DNA of 64,000 nt from Halobacillus_A sp043497005 (GTDB taxonomy: Bacteria; Bacillota; Bacilli; Bacillales; Halobacillaceae), in NCBI RefSeq assembly GCF_043497005.1, contig NZ_JBIEKE010000002.1:310001-374000 (forward strand), read 5' to 3'. Positions 34,524 to 43,203 of this stretch are shown piece by piece. The first letter of the stretch is position 1; every line of letters begins with the position of its first letter. Position numbers and translations under genes: made by a program. A model generated the notes under the pieces. It was not told the origin of the DNA and ran no database searches. It saw only the letters and a program-made list of their open reading frames with translations.

Positions 34524-35123
34524 ATGGACAATAAATTTAGAAAATCCTTAAAGTTTAGTATTAGTATTGCCGTTATCACTTTTGTGTTAGCGGCTATTTT
34601 TTCAATAATTTCCTCTTCCGTATTAACTGAGGTTGTATGGGGGATTGGACTAATTATCGTACTCCTCATTGTATTTACTGGGGTAGTTTTTGATATGCTA
34701 GGAATAGCAGCAACTGCTGCCTCAGAGCCCCCATTCCACGCCATGGCCGCTGAAAAGATCCCCGGAGCTAAGGAAGCTATTATCATCGTGAGAAACGCAG
34801 ATCGCTTTGCAAGTTTCTGTAACGACGTAATAGGGGATATATCTGGTATAGTGAGTGGAACAGCAACAGCTGTTGTTGTCATTCAATTAGCTAACGTGTT
34901 CGGTCATTCTGATGGTTCAACCGTTCAAATCACATTGTCAGTAGTATTAACAAGTATTGTGGCAGCATTAACTGTTGGCGGCAAGGCTGTTGGTAAATTT
35001 CTTGCCATACATTCTTCTACGAAGATTATTTTTATGACTGCTCGAGTGATTGCGTGGATTGAATCAAGCTTTAAAATAAATATACTTTCCGCCTCAACAA
35101 AATCCACTCGAAAATCACGATAA
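34524..35123 (+). CDS. oapA: OLE-associated protein A (OapA)
   Basis: 199-residue membrane protein directly after the OLE RNA. A basic N-terminus (MDNKFRKSLK) is followed by helices at about 10-33 and 38-60, a conserved-looking VFDMLGIAATAASEPPFHAM region, then further hydrophobic segments around 115-135 and 140-165, and a basic C-terminus (SASTKSTRKSR). Size, DUF21-like look and position all fit OapA, which binds OLE RNA at the membrane as a dimer. Start at ATG 34524 with GAGGT upstream. The gap to dxs is 18 nt. Confidence 0.88.
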   Translation: MDNKFRKSLKFSISIAVITFVLAAIFSIISSSVLTEVVWGIGLIIVLLIVFTGVVFDMLGIAATAASEPPFHAMAAEKIPGAKEAIIIVRNADRFASFCNDVIGDISGIVSGTATAVVVIQLANVFGHSDGSTVQITLSVVLTSIVAALTVGGKAVGKFLAIHSSTKIIFMTARVIAWIESSFKINILSASTKSTRKSR

Positions 35124-35141
35124 AAATAAGGGGGTCCATTT

Positions 35142-37031
35142 ATGGATCTGTACAAGATTAAAGATCCTTCTTTTGTGAAGGGAATGTCAATTGATCAATT
35201 AAATGAACTATCTACAGAAGTACGAAAATTTTTAATCGAAAATTTGTCCTCAACTGGAGGTCATTTAGGAGCAAATTTAGGGGTTGTTGAATTAACGCTT
35301 GCTTTGCATAAAGTATATGAAAGTCCTAAAGACCGTTTTCTTTTTGATGTCGGACATCAGTCCTATATCCATAAAATCCTAACAGGACGAGCAGAGAAAT
35401 TTGATACGCTGCGTCAATATCAAGGTCTTTGCGGATTTCCTAAACGTAATGAAAGTGAGCATGACGTTTGGGAAACCGGGCACAGTTCGACCTCTCTTTC
35501 GGCTGCTATGGGAATGGCTATCGCAAGGGACTTAAATGAGGAGGACCACTCGATTCTTCCGATTATTGGAGATGGAGCACTTACAGGGGGTATGGCTCTT
35601 GAAGCCTTAAACCACATTGGGGATGAGAAAAAGAATGTAACCGTTATCTTAAATGATAACGAAATGTCTATCGCTAAGAATGTAGGGGCCCTTCACAGTG
35701 CGTTAGGACGCATGCGCAGTGCTGGCAAATACAACCGAGCAAAAGATGATTTAGAGTGGCTTCTAAAACGGATTCCTGCGGTTGGCGGAAAGCTTGCTCA
35801 AGCTGCTGAACGTCTTAAGGATAGTATGAAATATTTTATCGTACCTGGAATGTTTTTTGAGGAGTTAGGTTTTACTTATTACGGCCCTGTGGATGGCCAC
35901 GATTATAATGATTTGTTAGAAAATCTGAATTACGCGAAGAAAACCGAAGGTCCTGTTATTATTCATGTGATCACACAAAAGGGAAAAGGCTATCATCCGG
36001 CAGAATCAGATCAAAAAGATAAGTGGCACGGTGTAGGTCCTTATAAAATTGAATCTGGTGAGAAGATAAAAGCTGTAGATGCTCCTCCAGCGTGGAGTGA
36101 AGTAATTAGTGAAACGCTGAGAAAAGAAGCACGACAAGATAAAAGGGTTGTGGCAGTCACTCCAGCAATGGTACTTGGATCTAAATTAGAAAAATTCCAA
36201 GCCGAATTTCCAGAAAGGCTTTTTGATGTTGGTATAGCAGAACAACATGCTACAACATTATCAGCAGGCTTAGCTACTCAGGGTATGAAACCCTTCTTAG
36301 CTATTTATTCTACTTTCCTTCAGCGGGGCTATGATCAAGTGATTCACGATGTGGCTCGTCAAAATCTAAATGTAATGTTCGGTATTGATCGTGCCGGTCT
36401 CGTAGGAGCTGATGGGGAAACACATCAAGGTGTATTTGATGTAGCTTTCTTACGTTCGGTTCCTAATATGGTTGTTATGATGCCCAAAGATGAAAATGAA
36501 GGACAGCATATGGTTCATACAGCCGTAAAATACGATGACGGGCCAATAGCTGTTCGCTACCCTCGTGGAAATGGAAATGGAGTGAAAATGGACGAAGATC
36601 TGAAGACTATCCCAATCGGAAGCTGGGAGGTATTGCAAGAAGGAACAGATGCAGTGATCTTGACATTTGGAACAACTATTTCTATGGCAGTTGAGGCAGG
36701 TAAACGTTTAGGAAAAGAAGGCATATCTGTACGTGTAATTAATGCACGATTTATTAAACCGTTAGATGAGCCGATGCTTCATGACATTATGAAAGACAAC
36801 CTTCCGATCCTAACGATCGAAGAAGCTGTTCTTCAAGGCGGGTTTGGTTCCAGCGTGCTTGAATTTAAAGAAGAGAATAACTATACTTCTTGGATTAAAC
36901 GCCTAGGCGTTCCTGACCGATTTATTGAGCATGGAAGTGTCCCTAAGCTCTGGGAAGAAATCGGCCTGACAGAAGATAATATTATTAAACAAATAAAAGG
37001 AATTACTTTAACTAAACAGCAAAGGGCTTAA
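35142..37031 (+). CDS. dxs: 1-deoxy-D-xylulose-5-phosphate synthase
   Basis: First enzyme of the MEP isoprenoid pathway (pyruvate + glyceraldehyde 3-phosphate, TPP-dependent). 629 residues. TPP-binding GDGALTGGMALEALN with NDNEMSI, N-terminal STGGHLGANLG, pyrimidine-domain DVGIAEQHA and GADGETHQGVFD. Start at 35142 behind AAGGGGG. It supplies precursors for IspA, encoded upstream. Confidence 0.97.
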   Translation: MDLYKIKDPSFVKGMSIDQLNELSTEVRKFLIENLSSTGGHLGANLGVVELTLALHKVYESPKDRFLFDVGHQSYIHKILTGRAEKFDTLRQYQGLCGFPKRNESEHDVWETGHSSTSLSAAMGMAIARDLNEEDHSILPIIGDGALTGGMALEALNHIGDEKKNVTVILNDNEMSIAKNVGALHSALGRMRSAGKYNRAKDDLEWLLKRIPAVGGKLAQAAERLKDSMKYFIVPGMFFEELGFTYYGPVDGHDYNDLLENLNYAKKTEGPVIIHVITQKGKGYHPAESDQKDKWHGVGPYKIESGEKIKAVDAPPAWSEVISETLRKEARQDKRVVAVTPAMVLGSKLEKFQAEFPERLFDVGIAEQHATTLSAGLATQGMKPFLAIYSTFLQRGYDQVIHDVARQNLNVMFGIDRAGLVGADGETHQGVFDVAFLRSVPNMVVMMPKDENEGQHMVHTAVKYDDGPIAVRYPRGNGNGVKMDEDLKTIPIGSWEVLQEGTDAVILTFGTTISMAVEAGKRLGKEGISVRVINARFIKPLDEPMLHDIMKDNLPILTIEEAVLQGGFGSSVLEFKEENNYTSWIKRLGVPDRFIEHGSVPKLWEEIGLTEDNIIKQIKGITLTKQQRA

Positions 37032-37036
37032 TGTAA

Positions 37037-37852
37037 ATGGGAAAAAAAGTAAGGTTAGATGTACTACTAGTTGAAAAGGGACTTTTAGAAACAAGAGAAA
37101 AAGCTAAACGAACAATAATGGCCGGGTTGGTTTTCCATAAACAAGTTCGCTTAGATAAACCTGGTATGAAGATCGATGAAGATGCGGATATTCTGGTTAA
37201 GGGAAGACTTCTGCCATATGTAAGTCGAGGTGGATTAAAGCTAGAGAAAGCATTAAACAATTTTAATCTTAATATACAAGGTAAAATTATGATTGATGTC
37301 GGCTCCTCAACAGGTGGGTTTACTGATTGTGCATTACAAAATGGTGTGGCGCAAAGTTATGCCGTAGACGTGGGTTATAATCAGTTAGATTGGAAGCTAA
37401 GAAATCATGAACAGGTTATTGTATTAGAACGTACGAATTTTCGGTATATGACATTAGATGATTTAAAACATGGCCAGCCTGAGTTTGCGACAATTGATGT
37501 ATCTTTCATCTCTTTAAGAATTATCCTCCCAGTTCTTGCTTCTCTTCTAAAAGCTGAAAGTGATGTAGTTGCATTAATTAAACCCCAGTTTGAAGCAGGT
37601 CGAGATCAAGTTGGAAAAAAAGGCATCGTTCGAGAGCCCGCAATTCATAAGAATGTAGTATTAAATATTTTAACGTTCGCTCAGGAATACGGGTTCAAAA
37701 CCAAAGCCTTAACCTTTTCACCGATTACTGGCGGTGATGGAAACATCGAGTTTTTAGCTCACTTTCGATATGGAGACGCATCGAACGATAAGTTGTTTGA
37801 TATAGATATTGATGAAATTGTAAAAGAAGCACATTCTAAACATAAAAAGTAA
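37037..37852 (+). CDS. tlyA: TlyA family rRNA (cytidine-2'-O)-methyltransferase
   Basis: 271 residues: N-terminal S4 RNA-binding domain (VRLDVLLVEKGLLETREKAKR, with VSRGGLKLEKAL), then an FtsJ/RrmJ-like methyltransferase with SAM loop DVGSSTGGFTDC and catalytic tetrad candidates K/D/K/E. TlyA homologues 2'-O-methylate rRNA; the B. subtilis homologue is YqxC. It begins 5 nt after dxs. Confidence 0.92.
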   Translation: MGKKVRLDVLLVEKGLLETREKAKRTIMAGLVFHKQVRLDKPGMKIDEDADILVKGRLLPYVSRGGLKLEKALNNFNLNIQGKIMIDVGSSTGGFTDCALQNGVAQSYAVDVGYNQLDWKLRNHEQVIVLERTNFRYMTLDDLKHGQPEFATIDVSFISLRIILPVLASLLKAESDVVALIKPQFEAGRDQVGKKGIVREPAIHKNVVLNILTFAQEYGFKTKALTFSPITGGDGNIEFLAHFRYGDASNDKLFDIDIDEIVKEAHSKHKK

Positions 37853-37855
37853 GGA

Positions 37856-37884
37856 AAAAGGGGCTCACGAGCAGCCTCTTTTAT
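37856..37884 (+). terminator. Intrinsic terminator after tlyA
   Basis: AAAAGGGGCT/AGCCTCTTTT hairpin with a G-T pair and trailing T's. Confidence 0.68.
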
Positions 37885-37914
37885 TAAGGAAGATTTAGTT
37901 TAGGGAGGGTGAAA

Positions 37915-38364
37915 ATGAATAAAGGGCAGCGCCATATAAAGATTCGAGAATTAATAACGAATGAAGATATTGAGACACAAGATGAATTAGTCGATCGTTT
38001 AAAGGGTATGGGATATAACGTAACCCAGGCAACAGTTTCAAGAGATATTAAAGAACTTCACTTAGTTAAAGTCCCTATGATGGATGGCCGCTACAAATAC
38101 AGTCTCCCTGCTGATCAACGTTTTAACCCGTTAGAGAAACTTAAACGGTTAATGATGGATGCATTTGTAAGTATCGATCGAGCCGGTCACTTCATTATTT
38201 TGAAAACATTACCGGGTAACGCGAACGCAGTGGGTGCTCTAATTGATAACCTTGAATGGGAGGAAATCATGGGTACAATTTGCGGAGATGACACATGTCT
38301 AATTATTTGCAGAAGTCAGGAGCAAACCGAGGATATAAGTGAACAGCTGTTAAATATGTTATAA
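37915..38364 (+). CDS. argR: Arginine regulator ArgR/AhrC
   Basis: 149 residues: N-terminal winged helix (NKGQRHIKIRELI, with VTQATVSRDIKELHLVKV) and C-terminal arginine-binding hexamer domain (LPGNANAVGALIDNL, GTICGDDTCLIIC). Represses arginine synthesis and activates catabolism. ATG at 37915 is preferred over the GTG at 37909 because AGGGAGGG lies 5 nt upstream of that GTG. B. subtilis name ahrC; place before recN conserved. Confidence 0.95.
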   Translation: MNKGQRHIKIRELITNEDIETQDELVDRLKGMGYNVTQATVSRDIKELHLVKVPMMDGRYKYSLPADQRFNPLEKLKRLMMDAFVSIDRAGHFIILKTLPGNANAVGALIDNLEWEEIMGTICGDDTCLIICRSQEQTEDISEQLLNML

Positions 38365-38382
38365 ACTGAGGTGACTCACTTC

Positions 38383-40110
38383 ATGCTAACTGAATTATCA
38401 ATTAAAGACTTTGCTATTATAGATCAGGTGTCTATTCATTTTAAAGAAGGCTTAACTGTTCTAACGGGTGAAACAGGAGCTGGGAAATCAATTATTATTG
38501 ATGCTATTCAGCTATTATCAGGTTCTCGCGGTTCTGTGGAATTTGTTCGCCATGGTACTGATAAAGCGGATATAGAAGGATTATTTACAGTTGAAAAGCA
38601 CCACCCTGTTTTTTCAAAAGGAGAGCGTTACGGGGTTGAAATTGAGGAAGAAGGTATGATTGTGCTTCAACGTACGATAACAAGTCAAGGAAAGAGCATT
38701 TGCAGAGTAAACGGCAAGCTTGTTACGTTAGGGATTCTTAAAGAATTTGGAAGTTCCCTTATTGATATTCACAGTCAGCATGAAACTCAATCGTTAATGG
38801 ACCCTGAACGGCATATTGAGTTGTTGGATTTATATGCGCGTGACGAATTGGAACGTACGTTGGCGGATTACACTATGCTATACAATCAACTCAGTACTTT
38901 AAGAAAGCGATACAAGGAATTAAGTGAAAACGAGCAGGAAATGGCGCAAAGATTGGATTTACTTGAATTTCAGTTTAGGGAACTGCAAGAAGCAGAGCTG
39001 TCCCCTTTAGAAGACGAGCAGTTAACCGATGAACGTCAAAAGCTAATGAATTATGAAAAGCTATATCAAGGTATTCACGACGCCTATTATGCTTTATATG
39101 GTGAACAAAGAGGACTGGATTGGTTAGGTCATGCGATGGCTTCTCTTGAAGGTGCGTCAAACTACGATAGCCAAGTAGAAAAATTATCTGAAGAGATGAC
39201 GAATTCGTATTATTTAGTAGAAGAACTGAGTTTTCAGCTTAGTGCTCAGATGGCGGAACTTGAATTTGACCCTGATCGGCTTGATTTTATAGAGTCTCGA
39301 TTAAACGAATTAAATCGTTTAAAGAAAAAGTACGGGCAAACAGTAGAGGACATGTTGGAATATATGTCTCGGATTGAAGAAGAAATAGATGAAATCCGAA
39401 ACAAAGACTCTTATTTATCTCGTCTTCAGACCGAAATTGAAGAATGCGGAGAAGATGCAGTACTAGAAGCTAAACATTTACATGACATTCGAAAAAGTGC
39501 TTCCCAACAGCTTATAAATTCTATTCACGACGAATTGAAGGATTTGTATTTAGAAAAAGCAGCTTTTGATGTTGGATTTAATGTGAAAGAAGGAAATACA
39601 ACAGATCCAACAATAAATGGAAAACCAGTTAAGCTTCACAAAAAAGGGATGGATATTATTTCTTTTTTAATTACCACTAATCCTGGGGAACCTTTAAAAG
39701 AAATACATAAAACAGCCTCTGGTGGAGAATTGTCTCGGATCATGTTAGCTCTAAAGCGGATTTTTTCCAAGCATCAAGGCGTTACTAGTGTTATTTTTGA
39801 TGAAGTGGACACAGGAGTAAGCGGCAGAGTAGCTCAAGCCATTGCTGAAAAGATTTATGGGATTTCTGAAGGCTCTCAAGTACTCTGTATTTCTCACCTG
39901 CCACAGGTGGCTGCTATGGCAGATACGCATGTCAGGATAGAAAAGAAAATTGATAATGATCGTACCTCTACCGTTGTAAAAGAGTTATCTGACAAAGATA
40001 AAGCGGATGAAATATCCCGGATGATTACCGGTGCTGAGTTGACTGCTACTACAGTTGAGCACGCAAAAGAATTATTATCACTAGCAAATAAGCATAAGCA
40101 GAACGCATGA
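38383..40110 (+). CDS. recN: DNA repair protein RecN
   Basis: SMC-like ATPase acting early at double-strand breaks. 575 residues from the chosen start MLTELSIKDFAIID (38383, behind GAGGTG). Walker A GETGAGKSIIIDA, long coiled coil in the middle (about 150-370), signature ASGGELSRIMLALK, Walker B VIFDEVDTGVSG. Terminator at its stop codon. Confidence 0.96.
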   Translation: MLTELSIKDFAIIDQVSIHFKEGLTVLTGETGAGKSIIIDAIQLLSGSRGSVEFVRHGTDKADIEGLFTVEKHHPVFSKGERYGVEIEEEGMIVLQRTITSQGKSICRVNGKLVTLGILKEFGSSLIDIHSQHETQSLMDPERHIELLDLYARDELERTLADYTMLYNQLSTLRKRYKELSENEQEMAQRLDLLEFQFRELQEAELSPLEDEQLTDERQKLMNYEKLYQGIHDAYYALYGEQRGLDWLGHAMASLEGASNYDSQVEKLSEEMTNSYYLVEELSFQLSAQMAELEFDPDRLDFIESRLNELNRLKKKYGQTVEDMLEYMSRIEEEIDEIRNKDSYLSRLQTEIEECGEDAVLEAKHLHDIRKSASQQLINSIHDELKDLYLEKAAFDVGFNVKEGNTTDPTINGKPVKLHKKGMDIISFLITTNPGEPLKEIHKTASGGELSRIMLALKRIFSKHQGVTSVIFDEVDTGVSGRVAQAIAEKIYGISEGSQVLCISHLPQVAAMADTHVRIEKKIDNDRTSTVVKELSDKDKADEISRMITGAELTATTVEHAKELLSLANKHKQNA

Positions 40111-40131
40111 TTGTATTCATGCGTTTTTTCT
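40102..40131 (+). terminator. Intrinsic terminator at recN stop
   Basis: AACGCATGA/TTCATGCGTT hairpin containing the recN stop codon, then a T-run. Confidence 0.82.
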
Positions 40132-40136
40132 TTTGG

Positions 40137-40167
40137 TGAATGTTTCATGACTAGGGAAACCATCCTA
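40137..40167 (+). promoter_or_regulatory. Sigma-G/F-type promoter of spoIVB
   Basis: TGAATG (40137-40142), 18-nt spacer, CATCCTA (40161-40167), close to the sigma-G consensus TGMATA, 17-18 nt, CATNNTA. In B. subtilis spoIVB is transcribed in the forespore by sigma-F and sigma-G. Confidence 0.55.
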
Positions 40168-40264
40168 TATTTTCTGTGATTATGCTCGTTTAAAAAAGTG
40201 CTTTAAGGCCCACATTATAAGTAAGCCAAATGATTGGTTCAGGAGTAAAAAGGAGTGGTAGACC

Positions 40265-41515
40265 TTGGATAAAAAACAGAGGGTGAAATATATTCTAGGC
40301 TCCATGCTCCTGTTGATGATGCTTGTTATTCCTTTATTAAGTCCACTTCAAGAGTATATATCAATTCCAACCGAGATCAACCTTTCTTCATCGCACCCAG
40401 TAAATGCATCAATTAGTGATGAGGAAGGTTCAGTCCCTGCCTTTTCAATGGAGAAAACAAACACCACAAACGCTATATTCCATGAGTATGCTGGAATTCC
40501 TGTTAAGAAAACAGATATGAAGCGCGTAAAAGATATTCGATTAGTTCCAGGCGGACAATCAGTAGGTGTAGAGTTACAGACAAAAGGTGTATTAGTGGTC
40601 GGTCACCACCTTGTTAGTGAAAATAAAGATCAACAAACATCACCGGGAGAGAATGGAGACATTCAAGTAGGAGATATTCTTTTAAAAGGGAATGGTAAAG
40701 AATTAAATCATATGGAAGACCTCTCCGCTATTGTTAAAGAAGCTGGAGAGAAAAACAAAGAAGTAACATTTGACGTTAAGCGTGGAGAAGAAACATTTAA
40801 TACTACGATTAAACCAGAAGTAAATAAAAAAGAAGATCAATTTCAAATTGGTCTTTATGTTCGCGATTCTGCAGCAGGAATTGGAACAATGACTTTTTAT
40901 GATCCCGTTACAAAGAAGTACGGAGCTCTTGGACATGTAATTGCAGATATGGATACTAAGAAGCCAATTGAAATTCACGAAGGAACAATTGTGAATTCAC
41001 GAGTAACTTCAATTCAAAAAGGGAATCAAGGAGTCCCAGGAGAAAAGAAAGCAGAGTTTTCATTAACGGATGATCGAATGGGAACGATAACAAAAAATAG
41101 CTCTTTTGGCGTTTTCGGTGAATTAGAAAATCCGATTAAAAACGATCAATATAAAGATGGTTTACCCATTGCTTTGGATAATGAAATTGAAGAAGGACCA
41201 GCTAAAATTTTAACCGTTTTAAATGGTGACAAGTTACAATCGTTTGATGTAGAGGTGGTCCGTAATATGCCTAAGGACTCACCTGTGACTAAAGGGATGG
41301 TAGTGAAAATTACAGACCCAGAATTACTGGAAAAAACCGGAGGGATAGTGCAGGGGATGAGTGGGAGCCCAATTATTCAAAATGATAAAATTATTGGTGC
41401 TGTAACTCATGTATTTGTAAACGATCCTACTTCAGGATATGGTGTTCATATTGAGTGGATGCTTGAAGAAGCTGGTATTGATATTTATGAAAACGATCAG
41501 AATAAAGCAAGTTAA
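40265..41515 (+). CDS. spoIVB: SpoIVB peptidase (sigma-K checkpoint signal)
   Basis: Forespore-made serine peptidase that triggers pro-sigma-K processing by cleaving SpoIVFA. About 416 residues: N-terminal membrane anchor (ILGSMLLLMMLVIPLLSPL), PDZ domain (GGQSVGVELQTKGVLVVGHHL), then the S55 peptidase part with catalytic His in YGALGHVIAD and Ser in QGMSGSPIIQ. Start is probably the TTG at 40265 with AAAAGGAGTGG upstream. Directly before spo0A, as in all Bacillus. Confidence 0.94.
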   Translation: MDKKQRVKYILGSMLLLMMLVIPLLSPLQEYISIPTEINLSSSHPVNASISDEEGSVPAFSMEKTNTTNAIFHEYAGIPVKKTDMKRVKDIRLVPGGQSVGVELQTKGVLVVGHHLVSENKDQQTSPGENGDIQVGDILLKGNGKELNHMEDLSAIVKEAGEKNKEVTFDVKRGEETFNTTIKPEVNKKEDQFQIGLYVRDSAAGIGTMTFYDPVTKKYGALGHVIADMDTKKPIEIHEGTIVNSRVTSIQKGNQGVPGEKKAEFSLTDDRMGTITKNSSFGVFGELENPIKNDQYKDGLPIALDNEIEEGPAKILTVLNGDKLQSFDVEVVRNMPKDSPVTKGMVVKITDPELLEKTGGIVQGMSGSPIIQNDKIIGAVTHVFVNDPTSGYGVHIEWMLEEAGIDIYENDQNKAS

Positions 41516-41518
41516 TGG

Positions 41519-41549
41519 ATAGGGAGCTCAAAAACGAGCTCTCTATTTT
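41519..41549 (+). terminator. Intrinsic terminator after spoIVB
   Basis: ATAGGGAGCT/AGCTCTCTAT hairpin followed by TTTTC; moderate T-tract. Confidence 0.6.
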
Positions 41550-41551
41550 CG

Positions 41552-41568
41552 TTCGACAAAATTCGACA
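41552..41568 (+). promoter_or_regulatory. Tandem 0A boxes upstream of spo0A
   Basis: TTCGACA twice (41552-41558 and 41562-41568), 10 bp apart; both are perfect reverse complements of the Spo0A box TGTCGAA. One helical turn spacing suits a Spo0A~P dimer and suggests autoregulation. Confidence 0.7.
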
Positions 41569-41667
41569 ATAATAAAATTAGTTTGTTGAAAATTATCGAA
41601 TTATAGAGAAAGCGAGAGTAAATAGAAGCATTTTCAAGATAATCTTATTTTTTACAAATAAATTTGA

Positions 41668-41701
41668 TATAATAAAGAGGGTTACCATTCCTGATGTCGA
41701 A
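41668..41701 (+). promoter_or_regulatory. spo0A proximal promoter and downstream 0A box
   Basis: -10 TATAAT at 41668-41673 with only a weak -35 (TTATTT, 17 nt upstream). A third perfect 0A box TGTCGAA lies at 41695-41701, in the transcript start/leader region. Confidence 0.5.
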
Positions 41702-41744
41702 TTCATATAGTAAGTCAGGATTATTTTGTAAGGAGGAAGGGCAA

Positions 41745-42518
41745 ATGGATAAAATTAAAGTGTGCTTAGCTGATGATAACCGTGAACTAGTTAGACTTCT
41801 GGAGGACTATTTTTCAGATGCTAAAGATATTGAAGTGATTGGTACAGCGTTCAATGGCAGAGATTGCTTGGAAATGTTAAAAGAAAAGAAACCGGATGTA
41901 CTCATTCTTGATATTATTATGCCCCATGTTGATGGATTAGCTGTCTTACAGGAACTAAAAGGCAGGGAACAATCACCGGAAGTTATTATGCTGACTGCTT
42001 TTGGACAAGAAGAAGTGACGAAAAAAGCTGTAGAGTTAGGTGCTGCATACTTTATGATGAAACCGTTTGATTTGGACCACTTAGGGGAGCAGGTTAGACA
42101 GATAAAACATGTGGGAGATCCCATTAATCGAGCAATGGGAAGTAGTTACACGAGATCGAAAAAGCCTGATTTAGATACAAGTATCACTCACATTATTCAT
42201 GAAGTAGGCGTTCCTGCACACATTAAGGGTTACCTGTATTTAAGAGAAGCCATCACTATGGTGTATACTGACATTGACCTTCTTGGATCCATTACAAAAG
42301 TCCTTTACCCAGACATAGCAGCTAAATACAATACGACGGCATCAAGAGTAGAGCGAGCAATACGTCATGCTATCGAAGTAGCCTGGAACCGAGGAAATAT
42401 TGAAGCTATCTCTTCCTTGTTTGGTTACACGATCTCCTCTACGAAAGCCAAACCGACAAACAGTGAATTTATTGCGATGGTGGCTGATCGTTTAAGATTA
42501 GAACATAAAGCATCCTAA
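41745..42518 (+). CDS. spo0A: Sporulation master regulator Spo0A
   Basis: Response regulator starting endospore formation. 257 residues: receiver domain with acidic pocket D10-D11, phosphoryl acceptor Asp56 (LILDIIMP), conserved Thr in LTAFG and Lys in MMKPF; then the Spo0A C-terminal DNA-binding domain with HEVGVPAHIKGYLYLREAI and the recognition region TASRVERAIRHAIE. Start at MDKIKV (41745) after AAGGAGGAAGGG; the longer frame from 41694 would begin within the 0A box. Confidence 0.98.
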   Translation: MDKIKVCLADDNRELVRLLEDYFSDAKDIEVIGTAFNGRDCLEMLKEKKPDVLILDIIMPHVDGLAVLQELKGREQSPEVIMLTAFGQEEVTKKAVELGAAYFMMKPFDLDHLGEQVRQIKHVGDPINRAMGSSYTRSKKPDLDTSITHIIHEVGVPAHIKGYLYLREAITMVYTDIDLLGSITKVLYPDIAAKYNTTASRVERAIRHAIEVAWNRGNIEAISSLFGYTISSTKAKPTNSEFIAMVADRLRLEHKAS

Positions 42519-42767
42519 TAGGATTCATACTAACGTTTATAGACCTTATGTATGAATGATTTGTGGACACTGACTGATGACCTAAACAACAACTTTTTCA
42601 GATCGATAAATAACAGGTAATTATTTCAACAAATTTTAATCTCTTATTTTTTGGGTGTATTGGAAAATCCACTCAATAAATTGGAGATTTTTTTGTGAAG
42701 ATTTTGAGTTCTATCTATACAATATTAAGTGGTGTAGTGATCCGAAAATCTAACCGATCTCCATTTT
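42519..42767 (+). other. AT-rich variable junction after spo0A
   Basis: No gene. An ATTCATAC/GTATGAAT inverted repeat (about 42524-42560) lies just after spo0A. A weak terminator-like hairpin AAATCCA/TGGAGATTT with T-run is at 42663-42694. In B. subtilis other genes follow spo0A, so this is a lineage-variable spot. Confidence 0.4.
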
Positions 42768-42926
42768 ATGAATTACTCGGTACTAAATAAGATATATGGA
42801 GTTAATTCCGAAGTAGAAAAATTGCGAGAAAAAGGAAAAGAAATTAACGTAACTTCAGATCGTGTAAGGCAAATTAAATGCAGTGCTAATAAAGATTTTA
42901 TACACGTTAGTTATTTTGAACAATAA
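42768..42926 (+). pseudogene. Orphan sigma-70 region 4-like mini-ORF
   Basis: A 52-codon ORF (MNYSVLNKIYG to SYFEQ). Its middle, GKEINVTSDRVRQIKCSANK, looks like the helix-turn-helix of sigma-70 region 4.2 (compare the family pattern G-x-x-x-x-V-T-x-x-R-V-R-Q-I-x-x-x-A). The rest of a sigma factor is absent, and no good ribosome site precedes the ATG. Most likely a fragment of a lost sigma-like or phage gene; a tiny real DNA-binding protein is less likely. Confidence 0.4.
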
Positions 42927-42975
42927 AAACAGTTAATCAATGAGAGATTTATCTTTTATAAATTAAAGACTAAGA

Positions 42976-43090
42976 TGGATCTCGGTTGGTTCTGCAATAA
43001 GCATTCGGTGGTGAGGCCGTGCCGGGGGCAAGCATACACCGACAAGCTATTGTGAGAATCAAGAACTACTCACTAGATAGAGGGGATTTT
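42976..43090 (+). other. Unclassified structured GC-rich element
   Basis: A GC-rich island in AT-rich DNA with nested pairing: CAATAAGC with GCTATTG (outer), TCGGTG with CACCGA (inner), TGCC-GGG-GGCA hairpin, then GTGAG/CTCAC. It resembles neither a T-box nor a lysine riboswitch, although an aspartokinase gene follows. The GAATCAAGAA string plus hairpin recalls 3' ends of IS200/IS605 (TnpB) elements, so a mobile-element remnant is possible. Low certainty. Confidence 0.3.
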
Positions 43091-43099
43091 TTTCAGCGG

Positions 43100-43127
43100 C
43101 TTCCCCAGTTAAGGGGGGATTTTTTAT
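43100..43127 (+). terminator. Intrinsic terminator upstream of the aspartokinase gene
   Basis: TTCCCC/GGGGGGA hairpin with six T's. A separate promoter lies downstream, so it ends the upstream element rather than attenuating the aspartokinase gene. Confidence 0.65.
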
Positions 43128-43147
43128 TTCATCTTATCGACAGATTA

Positions 43148-43156
43148 TGGTACAAT
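43148..43156 (+). promoter_or_regulatory. Extended -10 promoter of the aspartokinase gene
   Basis: TGGTACAAT is an extended -10 (TGn plus TACAAT) about 48 nt before the ATG; no good -35 seen. Confidence 0.45.
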
Positions 43157-43203
43157 TCTTAATTATTAGACACTTTAGTTCATCATAACAGGGAGTTGTA
43201 ACA

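Noticed and set aside
42960..43203. Lysine riboswitch or T-box upstream of the aspartokinase gene
   Set aside because: Neither the AGGTAGAGG lysine aptamer signature nor the T-box GGTGGNACCGCG sequence is present.
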